Part shown: piece after piece, positions 44,479-54,043 of the stretch | How the letters are laid out: each line of letters begins with the position of its first letter | Position numbering within the stretch: the first letter of the stretch is position 1 | Source: JAATFS01 sp037145635 | Lineage (GTDB): Bacteria; Pseudomonadota; Gammaproteobacteria; Xanthomonadales; Xanthomonadaceae | Length of the DNA stretch: 64,000 nt | Direction of reading: 5' to 3' | Assembly: GCA_037145635.1 (NCBI GenBank) | Contig: JBBCXB010000001.1 | Coordinates: 744,001-808,000 of the forward strand | Notes under the pieces: generated by a model | The model's input: the letters and a program-made list of their open reading frames with translations, nothing else | Told to the model about the DNA's origin: nothing | The model's database searches: none | Made by a program: the position numbers and the translations under genes

Positions 44479-46641
44479 ATGGAAATCACTCTCTCCAAGA
44501 GTCTGCTGATCGCCGTGGTGCTCGCACCGCTGGTCGGCAGCATCATCGCCGGCCTGTTCGGCCGCCAGGTCGGGCGCAAGGGCGCGCAGTTCGCCACCAT
44601 CCTGGGCGTGGCCGTCAGCTGCGCGCTGTCGTGCTGGACGCTGTACCAGCTGGTCGGGCAGGGCGCCGCCCCGTTCAACCAGAACCTGTACACGTTCTTC
44701 GAGGTGGGCGGCTACTCCGCGCATGTCGGCTTCATGGTCGACCGCCTGACCGCGATGATGATGGTGGTGGTGACCTTCGTGTCGCTGCTGGTGCACGTCT
44801 ACACCATCGGCTACATGGCCGACGACCCGGGCTACCAGCGCTTCTTCAGCTACATCTCGCTGTTCACCTTCTCGATGCTCACGCTGGTGATGAGCAACAA
44901 CTTCCTGCAGCTGTTCTTCGGCTGGGAAGCGGTGGGACTGGTGTCGTACCTGCTGATCGGCTTCTGGTTCAAGCGCCCGACCGCGGTGTTCGCCAACATG
45001 AAGGCGTTCCTGGTCAACCGCGTCGGCGACTTCGGCTTCATCCTCGGCATCGCCGGCGTGCTGCTGTGGTTCAACTCGCTGGACTACGCCACCGTGTTCG
45101 CCAACGCGCCGTCGCTGGCCGGGGCCCAGGTGCAGCTGTTCGACGGGCACCCGTGGAGCGTGATGACGCTGATCTGCATCTGCCTGTTCATCGGTGCGAT
45201 GGGCAAGTCGGCGCAGGTGCCGCTGCACGTGTGGCTGCCGGACTCGATGGAAGGCCCGACCCCGATCTCGGCGCTGATCCACGCCGCGACCATGGTCACC
45301 GCCGGCATCTTCATGGTGGCGCGCATGTCGCCGCTGTTCGAGCTGACCGAGACCGCGCTGAACTTCGTGCTGTTCATCGGCGCCACCACCGCGTTCTTCA
45401 CCGGCCTGATCGGCATCGTGCAGAACGACATCAAGCGCGTGGTCGCATACTCGACGCTGTCGCAGCTCGGCTACATGACCGTCGCACTGGGCGTGTCGGC
45501 GTACTCGGCCGCCGTGTTCCACCTGATGACCCACGCCTTCTTCAAGGCGCTGCTGTTCCTGGCGGCGGGCTCGGTCATCATCGGCATGCACCACGAGCAG
45601 GACATGCGCAAGATGGGCGGCCTGCGCAAGTACATGCCGATCACCTACTGGACCAGCCTGATCGGCACGCTGGCGCTGGTGGGCACCCCGTTCTTCTCCG
45701 GCTTCTACTCGAAGGACACCATCATCGAGGCCGCCGCGCACCATGCGCACGAGTCGTCCAGCTGGATCGCGAGCTATGGCTACTACGCGGTGCTCGGCGG
45801 CGTGCTGGTGACCAGCTTCTACAGCTTCCGCCTGCTGTTCCTGACCTTCCACGGCAAGGAACGCTTCCGCGACGCGCACGACGACGCGGCCCACGGCCAT
45901 GCCGGGCATGCGGTCGTCGCGCACGGCGACAACGCCCATACCGACGCCGAGGCCCAGGTGCACGCGCACGATGACCACGGCCATGGCGACCACGGCCACC
46001 ACGGCGCGCACGAGCCGCACGAATCGCCGTGGGTGGTGACGCTGCCGCTGGTGCTGCTGGCGATCCCGTCGATCGCGGTCGGCTTCTTCACCATCGGTCC
46101 GATGCTGTTCGGCACCGACTGGGCCGGGCACCACGCGGTGGCTGCGGTCAAGGGCCAGGCGGTGTCGTTCTTCACCGGCATCGTCGACTTCCACGACCCG
46201 GCGCGCGATACCGTCGCGGCGCTGGCCGAGGAATTCCATGGCCCGGTGGCGTTCGCCCTGCACGGCATGCTGGCGTGGCCGTTCCTGCTGACGGTCCTGG
46301 GCTTCGCGCTGGCCGCCGTGATGTACCTGTGGAAGCCGTCGCTGGCCGCCGCCGCACGCGAGAAGCTCTCGCCGCTGGTGTGGCTGCTAGAGAACAAGTA
46401 CGGCTTCGACAAGCTGTGGATCAACGGCTTTGCCGGCGGCGGCGTCGCCCTGGGCAAGGCGTCGCGCGCGATCGACACGCATGTGGTCGACGGCGCGATG
46501 GTCAACGGCTCCGCCCGGCTGATCGACCTGGCGGCCAACCTGCTGCGTCGCACGCAATCCGGTTTCCTCTATCACTACGCCTTTGCAATGATCATCGGTC
46601 TCATCGCCCTGTTGGCGGTGCTGATGCATTTCTGGCGTTGA
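44479..46641 (+). CDS. nuoL: NADH-quinone oxidoreductase subunit L
   Basis: This 720-aa antiporter-like proton-pumping subunit (ND5 equivalent) ends in the long lateral helix that spans the membrane arm. Conserved GWEAVGLVSYLLIGFW (pump Glu), AQVPLHVWLPDSMEGPTPISALIHAATMVTAG and the HAFFKALLFL stretch are present. Between the two last core helices there is an unusual loop (residues 467-514) with 15 histidines in 48 residues. The typical NuoL is 610-690 aa, and the loop explains part of the extra length. The stop is 20 bases before nuoM. Confidence 0.97.
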   Translation: MEITLSKSLLIAVVLAPLVGSIIAGLFGRQVGRKGAQFATILGVAVSCALSCWTLYQLVGQGAAPFNQNLYTFFEVGGYSAHVGFMVDRLTAMMMVVVTFVSLLVHVYTIGYMADDPGYQRFFSYISLFTFSMLTLVMSNNFLQLFFGWEAVGLVSYLLIGFWFKRPTAVFANMKAFLVNRVGDFGFILGIAGVLLWFNSLDYATVFANAPSLAGAQVQLFDGHPWSVMTLICICLFIGAMGKSAQVPLHVWLPDSMEGPTPISALIHAATMVTAGIFMVARMSPLFELTETALNFVLFIGATTAFFTGLIGIVQNDIKRVVAYSTLSQLGYMTVALGVSAYSAAVFHLMTHAFFKALLFLAAGSVIIGMHHEQDMRKMGGLRKYMPITYWTSLIGTLALVGTPFFSGFYSKDTIIEAAAHHAHESSSWIASYGYYAVLGGVLVTSFYSFRLLFLTFHGKERFRDAHDDAAHGHAGHAVVAHGDNAHTDAEAQVHAHDDHGHGDHGHHGAHEPHESPWVVTLPLVLLAIPSIAVGFFTIGPMLFGTDWAGHHAVAAVKGQAVSFFTGIVDFHDPARDTVAALAEEFHGPVAFALHGMLAWPFLLTVLGFALAAVMYLWKPSLAAAAREKLSPLVWLLENKYGFDKLWINGFAGGGVALGKASRAIDTHVVDGAMVNGSARLIDLAANLLRRTQSGFLYHYAFAMIIGLIALLAVLMHFWR

Positions 46642-46661
46642 CCTGTACGGAATAAGAAGAC

Positions 46662-48167
46662 GTGTCGAACTGGCCCTTACTGTCTGTCCTGATCTGGCTG
46701 CCGATCATCGGTGGCTTCCTGATCCTCGCATTGCGCAACGCCAATGCCGCCCGCTGGGCGGCCCTGGCGGTCGCCGTGCTGACGTTCCTGCTGAGCCTGC
46801 CCCTGCTCAGCGGCTACGACACCACCAACGACGCGCTGCAGTTCGTCGAACAGCACGCGTGGATCCCGGCCTACGACATCGGCTACAACCTCGCCGTCGA
46901 CGGCATCGCAATCGCGCTGATCCTGCTGACCACCCTGGTCACGGTGCTGGCGCTGATCGGTGCCTGGACCTCGATCGAGAAGCGCGTCAACCAGTACGTG
47001 GCCGCCTTCCTGATCCTGGAGGGCGTGACCCTGGGCATGTTCGCCGCGACCGATGCGATGCTGTTCTACGTGTTCTTCGAGGCGATGCTGATCCCGATGT
47101 TCCTGATCATCGGCATCTGGGGCGGCCCGCGCCGCATCTACGCCGCGGTCAAGTTCTTCCTGTACACCTTCCTCGGCTCGGTGCTGATGCTGGTGGCGCT
47201 GATCTACCTGTACCTGAAGGGCGGCAGCTTCCAGCTCGCCGACCTGTACGCGATGCAGCTGACCGCGCGCGAGCAGACCTGGATCTTCTTCGCGTTCCTG
47301 ATCGCCTTCGCGGTCAAGGTGCCGATGTTCCCGGTGCACACCTGGCTGCCGGACGCGCACGTGGAGGCGCCGACTGCCGGTTCGGTGATCCTGGCCGCGA
47401 TCGCGCTGAAGATCGGCGGCTACGGCTTCCTGCGCTTCAACCTGCCGATCGTGCCCGACGCCAGCCACGACTACGCCTGGTTGGTGATCGCGCTGTCGCT
47501 GATCGCGGTGATCTACGTCGGCCTGGTCGCGCTGGTGCAGGACGACATGAAGAAGCTGGTCGCCTATTCGTCGATCGCGCACATGGGCTTCGTCACCCTG
47601 GGCACCTTCATCGCCTTCACCCTGGTGCGCGACTACGGCAGCGTCGATGCCGCCCGCCTGGGCCTGCAGGGCGCGATGGTGCAGATGATCTCGCACGGCT
47701 TCGTCTCCGGCGCGATGTTCTCCTGCATCGGCGTGCTCTACGACCGCATGCACACCCGCCGCATCGCCGACTACGGCGGCGTGGTCAACGTGATGCCGTG
47801 GTTCGCCACCTTCGCCATGCTGTTCTACATGGCCAATGCGGGCCTGCCGGGCACCAGCGGCTTCGTCGGCGAGTTCATGATCATCCTGGCCAGCTTCCAG
47901 AAGCACCCGTTGATCGCGTTCGGCGCGGCCACCACGCTGGTGATCACCGCCGCCTACACGCTGTGGCTGTACAAGCGGGTGTTCTTCGGCGAGGTGGCCA
48001 ACGCCCACGTGGCCGAGCTCAAGGACATCAACAAGCGCGAGGCCTTCGTGCTGGGCGTGTTCGCCGCCGGCGTGCTGGCGCTGGGCATCTACCCGAAGCC
48101 GCTGACCGACCTGATGGAGCCGTCGATTGCGAAGCTGGCCACGCAGATCGCCGTGACCAAGCTCTAA
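46662..48167 (+). CDS. nuoM: NADH-quinone oxidoreductase subunit M
   Basis: This 501-aa antiporter-like proton-pumping subunit (ND4 equivalent) has about 14 helices. The pump glutamate lies in FFEAMLIPMFLIIGIWGG; KVPMFPVHTWLPDAHVEAPTAGSVILA and KKLVAYSSIAHMG are family signatures. The start is GTG at 46662 after an AAGAAG ribosome site. It lies between nuoL and nuoN as in all type I operons. Confidence 0.97.
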   Translation: MSNWPLLSVLIWLPIIGGFLILALRNANAARWAALAVAVLTFLLSLPLLSGYDTTNDALQFVEQHAWIPAYDIGYNLAVDGIAIALILLTTLVTVLALIGAWTSIEKRVNQYVAAFLILEGVTLGMFAATDAMLFYVFFEAMLIPMFLIIGIWGGPRRIYAAVKFFLYTFLGSVLMLVALIYLYLKGGSFQLADLYAMQLTAREQTWIFFAFLIAFAVKVPMFPVHTWLPDAHVEAPTAGSVILAAIALKIGGYGFLRFNLPIVPDASHDYAWLVIALSLIAVIYVGLVALVQDDMKKLVAYSSIAHMGFVTLGTFIAFTLVRDYGSVDAARLGLQGAMVQMISHGFVSGAMFSCIGVLYDRMHTRRIADYGGVVNVMPWFATFAMLFYMANAGLPGTSGFVGEFMIILASFQKHPLIAFGAATTLVITAAYTLWLYKRVFFGEVANAHVAELKDINKREAFVLGVFAAGVLALGIYPKPLTDLMEPSIAKLATQIAVTKL

Positions 48168-48199
48168 TCGCACGCCGCACGTATTGATTCCAGGATTTA

Positions 48200-49663
48200 A
48201 TGATGACCACGCCAACGCCTCTGCCGTTGACCACCGCTGATCTGGCCCCCTTGTCTCCGGAGCTGGTGCTCGTCGGTGGTGCTTTCGCGCTGCTGATGAT
48301 CGACCTGTTCGTCAGCCAGCGGCAGAAGGTCTGGACCCACCTGTTCTCCGTCGCCGTGCTGGCGGTGGTGCTGCTGATGCTGGCCACCGGCACCGGCGGC
48401 CAGGGGGAGGTCTTCCACGGGATGTTCGTGCGCGATGCCGCCGCGGACGTGATGAAGACCGTGATCGTGCTGGTCAGCGGGCTGTCGCTGGTCTACGGCT
48501 GGAGCTACCTGCGCGAGCGCAACCTGTACCAGGGCGAGATCCCGGTGCTGGTGCTGTTCGCCACCGCCGGCATGATGATCCTGGTCTCGGCCGGCAGCCT
48601 GCTGATGGTCTACCTGGGGCTGGAGCTGCTGGCGCTGTGCTCCTATGCGCTGGTCGCGTCCAACCGCGACAACGGCCTGGCCACCGAGGCGGCGATGAAG
48701 TACATCGTGCTCGGCTCGCTGGCGTCGGGCCTGCTGCTGTACGGCATGTCGCTGATCTACGGCGCCACCGGGACGTTGAGCCTGGCGGGCATCCACGCCG
48801 CCATCGACGGCACCCAGGAAAAGACGCTGCTGCTCACCGGCACCATCTTCATGATCGCCGGCGTCGCCTTCAAGCTGGGCGCGGCGCCGTTCCACATGTG
48901 GCTGCCGGACGTCTACCAGGGCGCCCCGGCGCCGGTGGCGCTGTTCATCAGCTCGGCGCCCAAGCTGGCCGCCTTCGGCATGGCCTACCGCCTGCTGGAG
49001 ATGGGCGTGGGCCCCCTGTCGCCACAATGGCACCTGCTGATCGGCGGCCTGTCGGCGCTGTCGCTGGTCATCGGCAACCTGATGGCGATCGCGCAGAGCA
49101 ACCTCAAGCGCATGCTGGCCTACTCGACGGTGTCCCACATCGGCTTCCTGCTGATGGCGGTGGCCGGCGGCGACCAGCGCGGCTATGCGGCGGCGCTGTT
49201 CTACGCGATCAGCTACGCGATCATGTCCACCGCCTCGTTCGGCGCGATCATCGCGCTGTCGCGTAGCGGCTTCGAGGCCGAGCGCATCGACGATTTCAAG
49301 GGCCTGAACGCACGCAACCCGTGGATGGCCGGGCTGGTGCTGTGCATCATGGCCTCGCTGGCAGGCGTCCCGCCGTTCCTGGGCTTCTGGAGCAAGCTGG
49401 CGGTGCTGGGCGCCGCGGTGCAGGGCGGCATGCTGTGGCTGGCGATCCTGGGCGTGCTGTGCGCGGTCATCGGCGCCTACTACTACCTGCGCGTGATCAA
49501 GGTCATGTACTTCGACGAGCCGGTTGGCGAGCCGTTGCCGGCCAACCACGACCGCGTGCTCGGCGTGGTGCTGGGCGTCAACGCACTGGCGCTGCTCGCG
49601 CTGGGCCTGGCCTGGAACCCGCTGATGGTGTGGTGCCAGAAGGCCTTCGCCGCCCTGGCATGA
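48200..49663 (+). CDS. nuoN: NADH-quinone oxidoreductase subunit N
   Basis: This 487-aa third antiporter-like subunit (ND2 equivalent) is the last of the nuo operon. FKLGAAPFHMWLPDVYQGAPAPVALFISSAPKLAAF and LKRMLAYSTVSHIGFLLMA are typical. Two adjacent ATGs (48200 and 48203) are possible after AGGA. A 62-base gap with no U-rich terminator separates its stop from the convergent molybdenum hydroxylase gene. Confidence 0.96.
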   Translation: MMTTPTPLPLTTADLAPLSPELVLVGGAFALLMIDLFVSQRQKVWTHLFSVAVLAVVLLMLATGTGGQGEVFHGMFVRDAAADVMKTVIVLVSGLSLVYGWSYLRERNLYQGEIPVLVLFATAGMMILVSAGSLLMVYLGLELLALCSYALVASNRDNGLATEAAMKYIVLGSLASGLLLYGMSLIYGATGTLSLAGIHAAIDGTQEKTLLLTGTIFMIAGVAFKLGAAPFHMWLPDVYQGAPAPVALFISSAPKLAAFGMAYRLLEMGVGPLSPQWHLLIGGLSALSLVIGNLMAIAQSNLKRMLAYSTVSHIGFLLMAVAGGDQRGYAAALFYAISYAIMSTASFGAIIALSRSGFEAERIDDFKGLNARNPWMAGLVLCIMASLAGVPPFLGFWSKLAVLGAAVQGGMLWLAILGVLCAVIGAYYYLRVIKVMYFDEPVGEPLPANHDRVLGVVLGVNALALLALGLAWNPLMVWCQKAFAALA

Positions 49664-49725
49664 GCCTCGGGGCGTCCGCAAGCTGCGGACGCCCTTGCGG
49701 TTGACCGGCGCCCGCCGGCCCTGCT

Positions 49726-52008
49726 TCAGTCCCGCATCACCTTGTCCGGCGTCATCGGCGTGCTGCGGATGCGCTTCCCGGTGGCGTGGAAGATGGCGTT
49801 GCTGACCGCCGCCGCCACCCCGACCAGCCCGATCTCGCCGACCCCCTTGGCGCCGAGGCGGCTGACGACGCGGTCGTCCTCCTCGGCGAAGATCACCTCG
49901 ATGTCGTGGATGTCGGCGTTGGCCGAGACGTGGTACTGGGCGAAATCGTGGTTCATGAAGCGCCCGAAGCGGTGGTCGGACTGGGTGTGCTCGTGCAGCG
50001 CCTGGCCGATGCCCCAGACTACGCCGCCGACGATCTGGCTGCGCGCGGCGAGCGGGTTGAGGATGCGGCCGGCCGCGATCGCGCTGACCACGCGGGTGAC
50101 GCGCACCGTGCCCAGGTCCTCGTCCACGCGCACTTCCACGAACACCGCGCCATGGGTGGCGCGGGTGTACTTGCGCTGCTTGAGCACGTTGGGCAGCAGC
50201 AGGAACTTGTCCTCGATACGCTCCAGCCCCGCGTGCTGCAGCAGCCGGGTCAGCGCGACCGCGGTGGCCGGCGCGTCGCGCAGCGCCAGCGCGCCGTCGC
50301 TGAACACCACGTCGCCGAGCTTCGCCCTGGCGAAGGCGGAATCGGGCAGGCGGCGCGCCAGCTTGAGCAGGCGTTCGCGCAGCTTGGCGCAGACGCCGTC
50401 GACCGCCGAGCCCACCGTGGCCACGTGCGAAGAACCGCCTTCGATCGGTGCCACCGGCAGCGTGGAATCGCCGAGCTGGAAGGTGACGTGCTCCAGCGGC
50501 AGTCCCAGGGCCTCGGCCGCGATCATCGCCATCACCGTATAGGTGCCGGTGCCGATGTCGGTGGCGGCGCTGCTCACCGTCAGCCGCCCGTCGGCGTGCA
50601 GCACCGCGTGGGCGCGCGCGAACATCTGCATCGCGTCCCATTGCCCGGTGGCCATGCCCCAGCCCACCCATTCGCGGCCTTCCCGGCGCGCGCGCGGCTG
50701 CAGCGGGCGCCGCGCCCAGCCGAAGCGCTCGGCACCCTGCGCATAGCACTCGCGCAGCGCCTTGGTCGAATACGGCTTGTCGTCTGCGGGATTGACCTCG
50801 GCGTAGTTGCGCAAGCGCAGTTCCAGCGGGTCGATGCCGACGTCGTAGGCCAGTTCGTCCATCGCCACTTCCAGGGCGTGCACGCCGTGGGCGGCGCCCG
50901 GGGCGCGCATGTCGATCGGCGTGTATTGGTCCAGGTCCACCACGTGGTAGCCGAGATGCACGTTGTCGCAGGCGTACAGCTGGCCGCTCCAGTTGACCAC
51001 CACCTCGACATAGTCCTCGATGCGCGAGGTCTCGGCGATGGCCTCGTGCCAGACCGAGCGCAGGCGGCCATCGCGGTCGGCACCGAGCTTGACCCGCTGC
51101 ACGGTCTCGGGGCGATGGCCGAAGGTGAACATCTGCTGGCGCGTCATCACCACCCGCACCGAGCGGTCCAGCAGGATCGAGGCCATCACCGCCAGCGGCA
51201 GCTGGTACTGCGGACGCAGGCCCGAGCCGAATGCGCCGCCGACGTAGGGGTTGCGCACCGTGACCTTGTTCTTGGACAGGCCGAACACGTGCGAGACGTA
51301 CCAGCGGCTGTTCTGCGAGCCCTGGGTCTTGTCGTAGATGGTGAAGTGGCCGTCGTCGCCGCGGATCACGGTCGAGGCGAACAGCTCCATCGGGTTGTGG
51401 TGCTCGACGCCGCTGTAGTAATCGCCCTGGATCTGGTGCGCGGCGGCCTCGAACGCGGCGTCGGGCTCGCCCTTGTCCTTGGGCGGGGCGGAGAAGCCGG
51501 CCTTCATCGGCTTCGGCGCGCGCGCGCGCCCCAGGTTGGCCATCAGGTCGGTCTCGTGCGGCTGCGCCTCGTAGCGCACCTCGACCAGATGCGCGGCGTG
51601 GCGTGCGGCCTCGAAGGTCTCGGCCACCACCAGCGCGACCGGCTGGCCGCTGTAGAGCACCTTGTCGTCGTACAGCGGACGGAACGGCGCGCCGCCCGGG
51701 GCGGTCATGTCCTTGTAGAACAGCGACAGTCCGCGCATCCGCGGCCGGTTCTCGTGGGTGACGATCTCCAGCACGCCCGGCACCGCGCGGGCGGCGGCCA
51801 GCTCGAACCCGAGGATGCGGCCCTTGGCGATCGTGCTGTTGACCACCACGCCGAAGGCCAGGTCGGGCGCCGGCCATTCCGCCGCGTAGCGGGCTTGGCC
51901 GGTGACCTTGGCACGCCCGTCGATGCGGGTCACGCCGCGGCCGGTGGGACGGAAGCCGGTGCCGTCGTCGGCACGCGGCGCGTCGAGTTCGGCGATGCGC
52001 TCGTTCAT
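49726..52008 (-). CDS. Molybdenum-binding subunit, xanthine dehydrogenase family (PaoC-like)
   Basis: This 760-aa large subunit of a molybdenum hydroxylase binds the molybdopterin cytosine dinucleotide and hydroxylates aldehydes or N-heterocycles. Recognisable parts are the N-terminal a/b hammerhead (VTRIDGRAKVTGQARYAAEW), the Mo-site loops NPYVGGAFGSGLR and SSAATDIGTGTYTV, and the catalytic Glu in KGVGEIGLVG (about residue 723). It resembles PaoC of the E. coli aldehyde oxidoreductase most. Its start overlaps the stop of the FAD subunit by 4 bases. It is transcribed towards, and converges with, the nuo operon. Confidence 0.93.
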   Translation of the reverse strand: MNERIAELDAPRADDGTGFRPTGRGVTRIDGRAKVTGQARYAAEWPAPDLAFGVVVNSTIAKGRILGFELAAARAVPGVLEIVTHENRPRMRGLSLFYKDMTAPGGAPFRPLYDDKVLYSGQPVALVVAETFEAARHAAHLVEVRYEAQPHETDLMANLGRARAPKPMKAGFSAPPKDKGEPDAAFEAAAHQIQGDYYSGVEHHNPMELFASTVIRGDDGHFTIYDKTQGSQNSRWYVSHVFGLSKNKVTVRNPYVGGAFGSGLRPQYQLPLAVMASILLDRSVRVVMTRQQMFTFGHRPETVQRVKLGADRDGRLRSVWHEAIAETSRIEDYVEVVVNWSGQLYACDNVHLGYHVVDLDQYTPIDMRAPGAAHGVHALEVAMDELAYDVGIDPLELRLRNYAEVNPADDKPYSTKALRECYAQGAERFGWARRPLQPRARREGREWVGWGMATGQWDAMQMFARAHAVLHADGRLTVSSAATDIGTGTYTVMAMIAAEALGLPLEHVTFQLGDSTLPVAPIEGGSSHVATVGSAVDGVCAKLRERLLKLARRLPDSAFARAKLGDVVFSDGALALRDAPATAVALTRLLQHAGLERIEDKFLLLPNVLKQRKYTRATHGAVFVEVRVDEDLGTVRVTRVVSAIAAGRILNPLAARSQIVGGVVWGIGQALHEHTQSDHRFGRFMNHDFAQYHVSANADIHDIEVIFAEEDDRVVSRLGAKGVGEIGLVGVAAAVSNAIFHATGKRIRSTPMTPDKVMRD

Positions 52009-53072
52009 GCCGCGTCCTCCACGTCGTGGGTGTGGCCGGGACCGCGCGGGTCGAGGGTGCCGTCGCGGGCGACCTCCAGTGCGCGGACCACGGCGCGCTG
52101 CGCCAGCGGCAGCTTGAAGGCGTTGCCGCCCTGCGGCAGCGCGTCCGCCAGCAGCGCCTCGGCAGCACGGGCGAAGGCCGCGGGCGAGGCGATCTCGCCG
52201 ACCAGCAGCGCTTCGGCCTCGGGCCGTCGCCACGGCTTGTGGGCCACGCCGCCCAGCGCGATGCGCGCCTGGCGGATGCGGCCCTCCGCGTCGAGCTCCA
52301 GCGCGGCCGCCACCGACACCAGCGCGAACGCATAGGACAGCCGTTCGCGGATCTTCAGGTAGGCGCTGTGGCCGGCGAAGCCGTCGGCCGGCGGCAGGTC
52401 GATGTGCACGATCAGCTCGTCCGGCGCCAGCGTGCTGTCCAGCTCCGGGTGGTCGCCGGGCAGGCGATGGAAGTCGCCGAAGGCGATGGCGCGCTCGCCC
52501 AGCGGGCCGCGCACGTGGACCACCGCCTGCAGCGCCGCCAGGGCCACGCACATGTCGGACGGGTGGGTGGCGATGCAGTGCGCGCTCGCGCCGAGGATGG
52601 CGTGGTACTTGGTCAGGCCGCCGATCGCCGAGCAGCCGCTGCCCGGCGTGCGCTTGTTGCAGGGCGTGGCGTGGTCGTAGAAGTACAGGCAGCGCGTGCG
52701 CTGCAGCAGGTTGCCGCCGTTGCTGGCCATGTTGCGGATCTGGGCGGAGGCGCCGGCCAGGATCGCCGCGCTCAGCAGCGGATAACGCTTCAGCACCTCG
52801 GGGTGGTAGGCGGTCTCGGCGTTGCGGGCGAGGGCGCCCAGGCGCAGCCCGCCGTCGGCCTGGACGGCGATGGCGTCCAGCGGCAGCCGGTTGATGTCCA
52901 GCAGCCCCTGCGGCCGCAGGATGGCGAGCTTCATCAGGTCGGTGAGGTTGGTGCCGCCGGCGATCGGGCGCAACCGGGGCGGGGAGGGCGCCTCCGTGCC
53001 GCCGCCGCGTGCCGCGAGCGCGTCCACCGCCTGGGACAGCTCGGTGGCACGGGTATAGGTGAGCGGGTTCAT
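52005..53072 (-). CDS. FAD-binding subunit with extra Fe-S motif (PaoB-like)
   Basis: This 355-aa flavin subunit of the molybdenum hydroxylase has the FAD motifs PIAGGTNLTDLMKL and SAQIRNMASNGGNLLQRTRC. It also has an insert with C128, C138, C147 and C166 that matches the 4Fe-4S segment peculiar to PaoB and to 4-hydroxybenzoyl-CoA reductase-type subunits, not to ordinary XdhB proteins. The C-terminal CO dehydrogenase flavoprotein-like domain follows. It overlaps both neighbouring subunits by 4 bases, consistent with a 1:1:1 complex. Confidence 0.93.
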   Translation of the reverse strand: MNPLTYTRATELSQAVDALAARGGGTEAPSPPRLRPIAGGTNLTDLMKLAILRPQGLLDINRLPLDAIAVQADGGLRLGALARNAETAYHPEVLKRYPLLSAAILAGASAQIRNMASNGGNLLQRTRCLYFYDHATPCNKRTPGSGCSAIGGLTKYHAILGASAHCIATHPSDMCVALAALQAVVHVRGPLGERAIAFGDFHRLPGDHPELDSTLAPDELIVHIDLPPADGFAGHSAYLKIRERLSYAFALVSVAAALELDAEGRIRQARIALGGVAHKPWRRPEAEALLVGEIASPAAFARAAEALLADALPQGGNAFKLPLAQRAVVRALEVARDGTLDPRGPGHTHDVEDAA

Positions 53073-53644
53073 GCCGGCACCGTCCCGGGCGTCCACGGCT
53101 GCGGCGGCGCGTCCGCAGCGCCGTCCTCGCCCAGCACCGCCATCACCGCGTCGGTAATCTGCGGGTACGCACCGCAACGGCAGAGGTTGCCGCTCATCAG
53201 CTCGCGCACCTGGTCGCGGCTGCAGGCCTGGCCTTCGTCGATCAGCCCGACCGCCGAGCACAGCTGGCCGGGCGTGCAGTAGCCGCACTGGAAGGCGTCG
53301 TGCTCGATGAAGGCGCGTTGCAGCGGATGCAGGCGCTCGCCGTCGGCCAGGCCTTCGACGGTGGTGATGCGGCAGCCGTCCTGCATCACCGCCAGCGTCA
53401 GGCAGCTGTTGATGCGTCGCCCATCCACCAGCACCGTACAGGCGCCGCACTGGCCGTGGTCGCAGCCCTTCTTGGTGCCGGTCAGCTGCAGGCGGTCGCG
53501 CAACAGGTCGAGCAGGCTGACCCAGGCCTCCACCTGCAGGCGGTGGTGGCGGCCGTTGACCTCCAGTTCCAGCGGATAGGTGGGGACCTCCGGCGCAGGA
53601 GGCGTCCGCGCCGGGGAGGCGGTGCTGGCGGGCGAAGCGGTCAT
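53069..53644 (-). CDS. 2Fe-2S subunit of molybdenum hydroxylase (PaoA-like)
   Basis: This 191-aa subunit carries two 2Fe-2S clusters: the plant-ferredoxin type in GTKKGCDHGQCGACTVLVDGRR with a further Cys in NSCLTLAV, and the helical type in QCGYCTPGQ and GNLCRCGAY. E. coli PaoA starts with a twin-arginine export signal; here only a short Ala/Ser/Pro-rich lead is present, and even a reading from the upstream TTG (53698) gives no hydrophobic segment, so the enzyme is predicted to be cytoplasmic. First gene of the cassette. Confidence 0.92.
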   Translation of the reverse strand: MTASPASTASPARTPPAPEVPTYPLELEVNGRHHRLQVEAWVSLLDLLRDRLQLTGTKKGCDHGQCGACTVLVDGRRINSCLTLAVMQDGCRITTVEGLADGERLHPLQRAFIEHDAFQCGYCTPGQLCSAVGLIDEGQACSRDQVRELMSGNLCRCGAYPQITDAVMAVLGEDGAADAPPQPWTPGTVPA

Positions 53645-54043
53645 GGCGGTCTCGTGGCGGCGGCTGGAGGCCTTCCACCTTGGGCGCGACCCGGTCAAAG
53701 CCGGGTGTAGGGCGCGCCGGCCGGCGTCACCGGCGCCTGCGGGCGGGGCGGGCGTACGAATCGGGCGGGGTGAAACGATGGTGGCCGCGGTCGTGGCACG
53801 GGCCTTTCAAGCGCCGGGAGAAAGGTCGCGACGGCCCGTGCTGCGCAATTGCACGCCTCGAACCGGCCCGGCGCACGGCGTCGGCCCTTTATTTACATTG
53901 ATTGTGGTTATGGCTATTCCGATTTCGGCGCATTGGGGTTATGATCGCCCCACGTTGGACGCCTCGGGGCAACCCCGGTTTCCAAAGGATGAAAAATCAG
54001 GGCTTGCAATAATCGTCCCGGTTCTTCATAATTCCGCTTCTGC
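53645..54043. other. Intergenic region, molybdenum hydroxylase / metY
   Basis: These 399 bases hold the divergent promoters of the hydroxylase cassette and the metY-nusA operon. The right half (53880-54040) is clearly A+T-richer. Besides the strong metY promoter, TATGAT at 53940-53945 and TTTACA..TATTCC (53892-53920, 17-base spacer) could be further plus-strand promoters. No coding sequence is credible. Confidence 0.5.
54004..54032 (+). promoter_or_regulatory. Promoter of metY-nusA operon
   Basis: -35 TTGCAA (54004-54009) and -10 CATAAT (54027-54032) are separated by 17 bases. A start point near 54039-54040 would leave a leader of only four or five bases before the initiator tRNA. This is the best sigma70 match in the window, as expected for a tRNA gene. 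Confidence 0.8.

Noticed and set aside
48197..52333. Minus-strand frame of almost 1400 codons across nuoN and the molybdenum hydroxylase genes
   Set aside because: It is an antisense/out-of-frame reading of nuoN, the Mo subunit and part of the FAD gene; composition is Arg/Gln/His-rich and no family is visible. G+C-rich codon use keeps stop codons rare.
53645..53698. N-terminal extension of the 2Fe-2S subunit as a Tat signal
   Set aside because: The TTG-started extension contains an Arg pair but no following hydrophobic segment or cleavage site.
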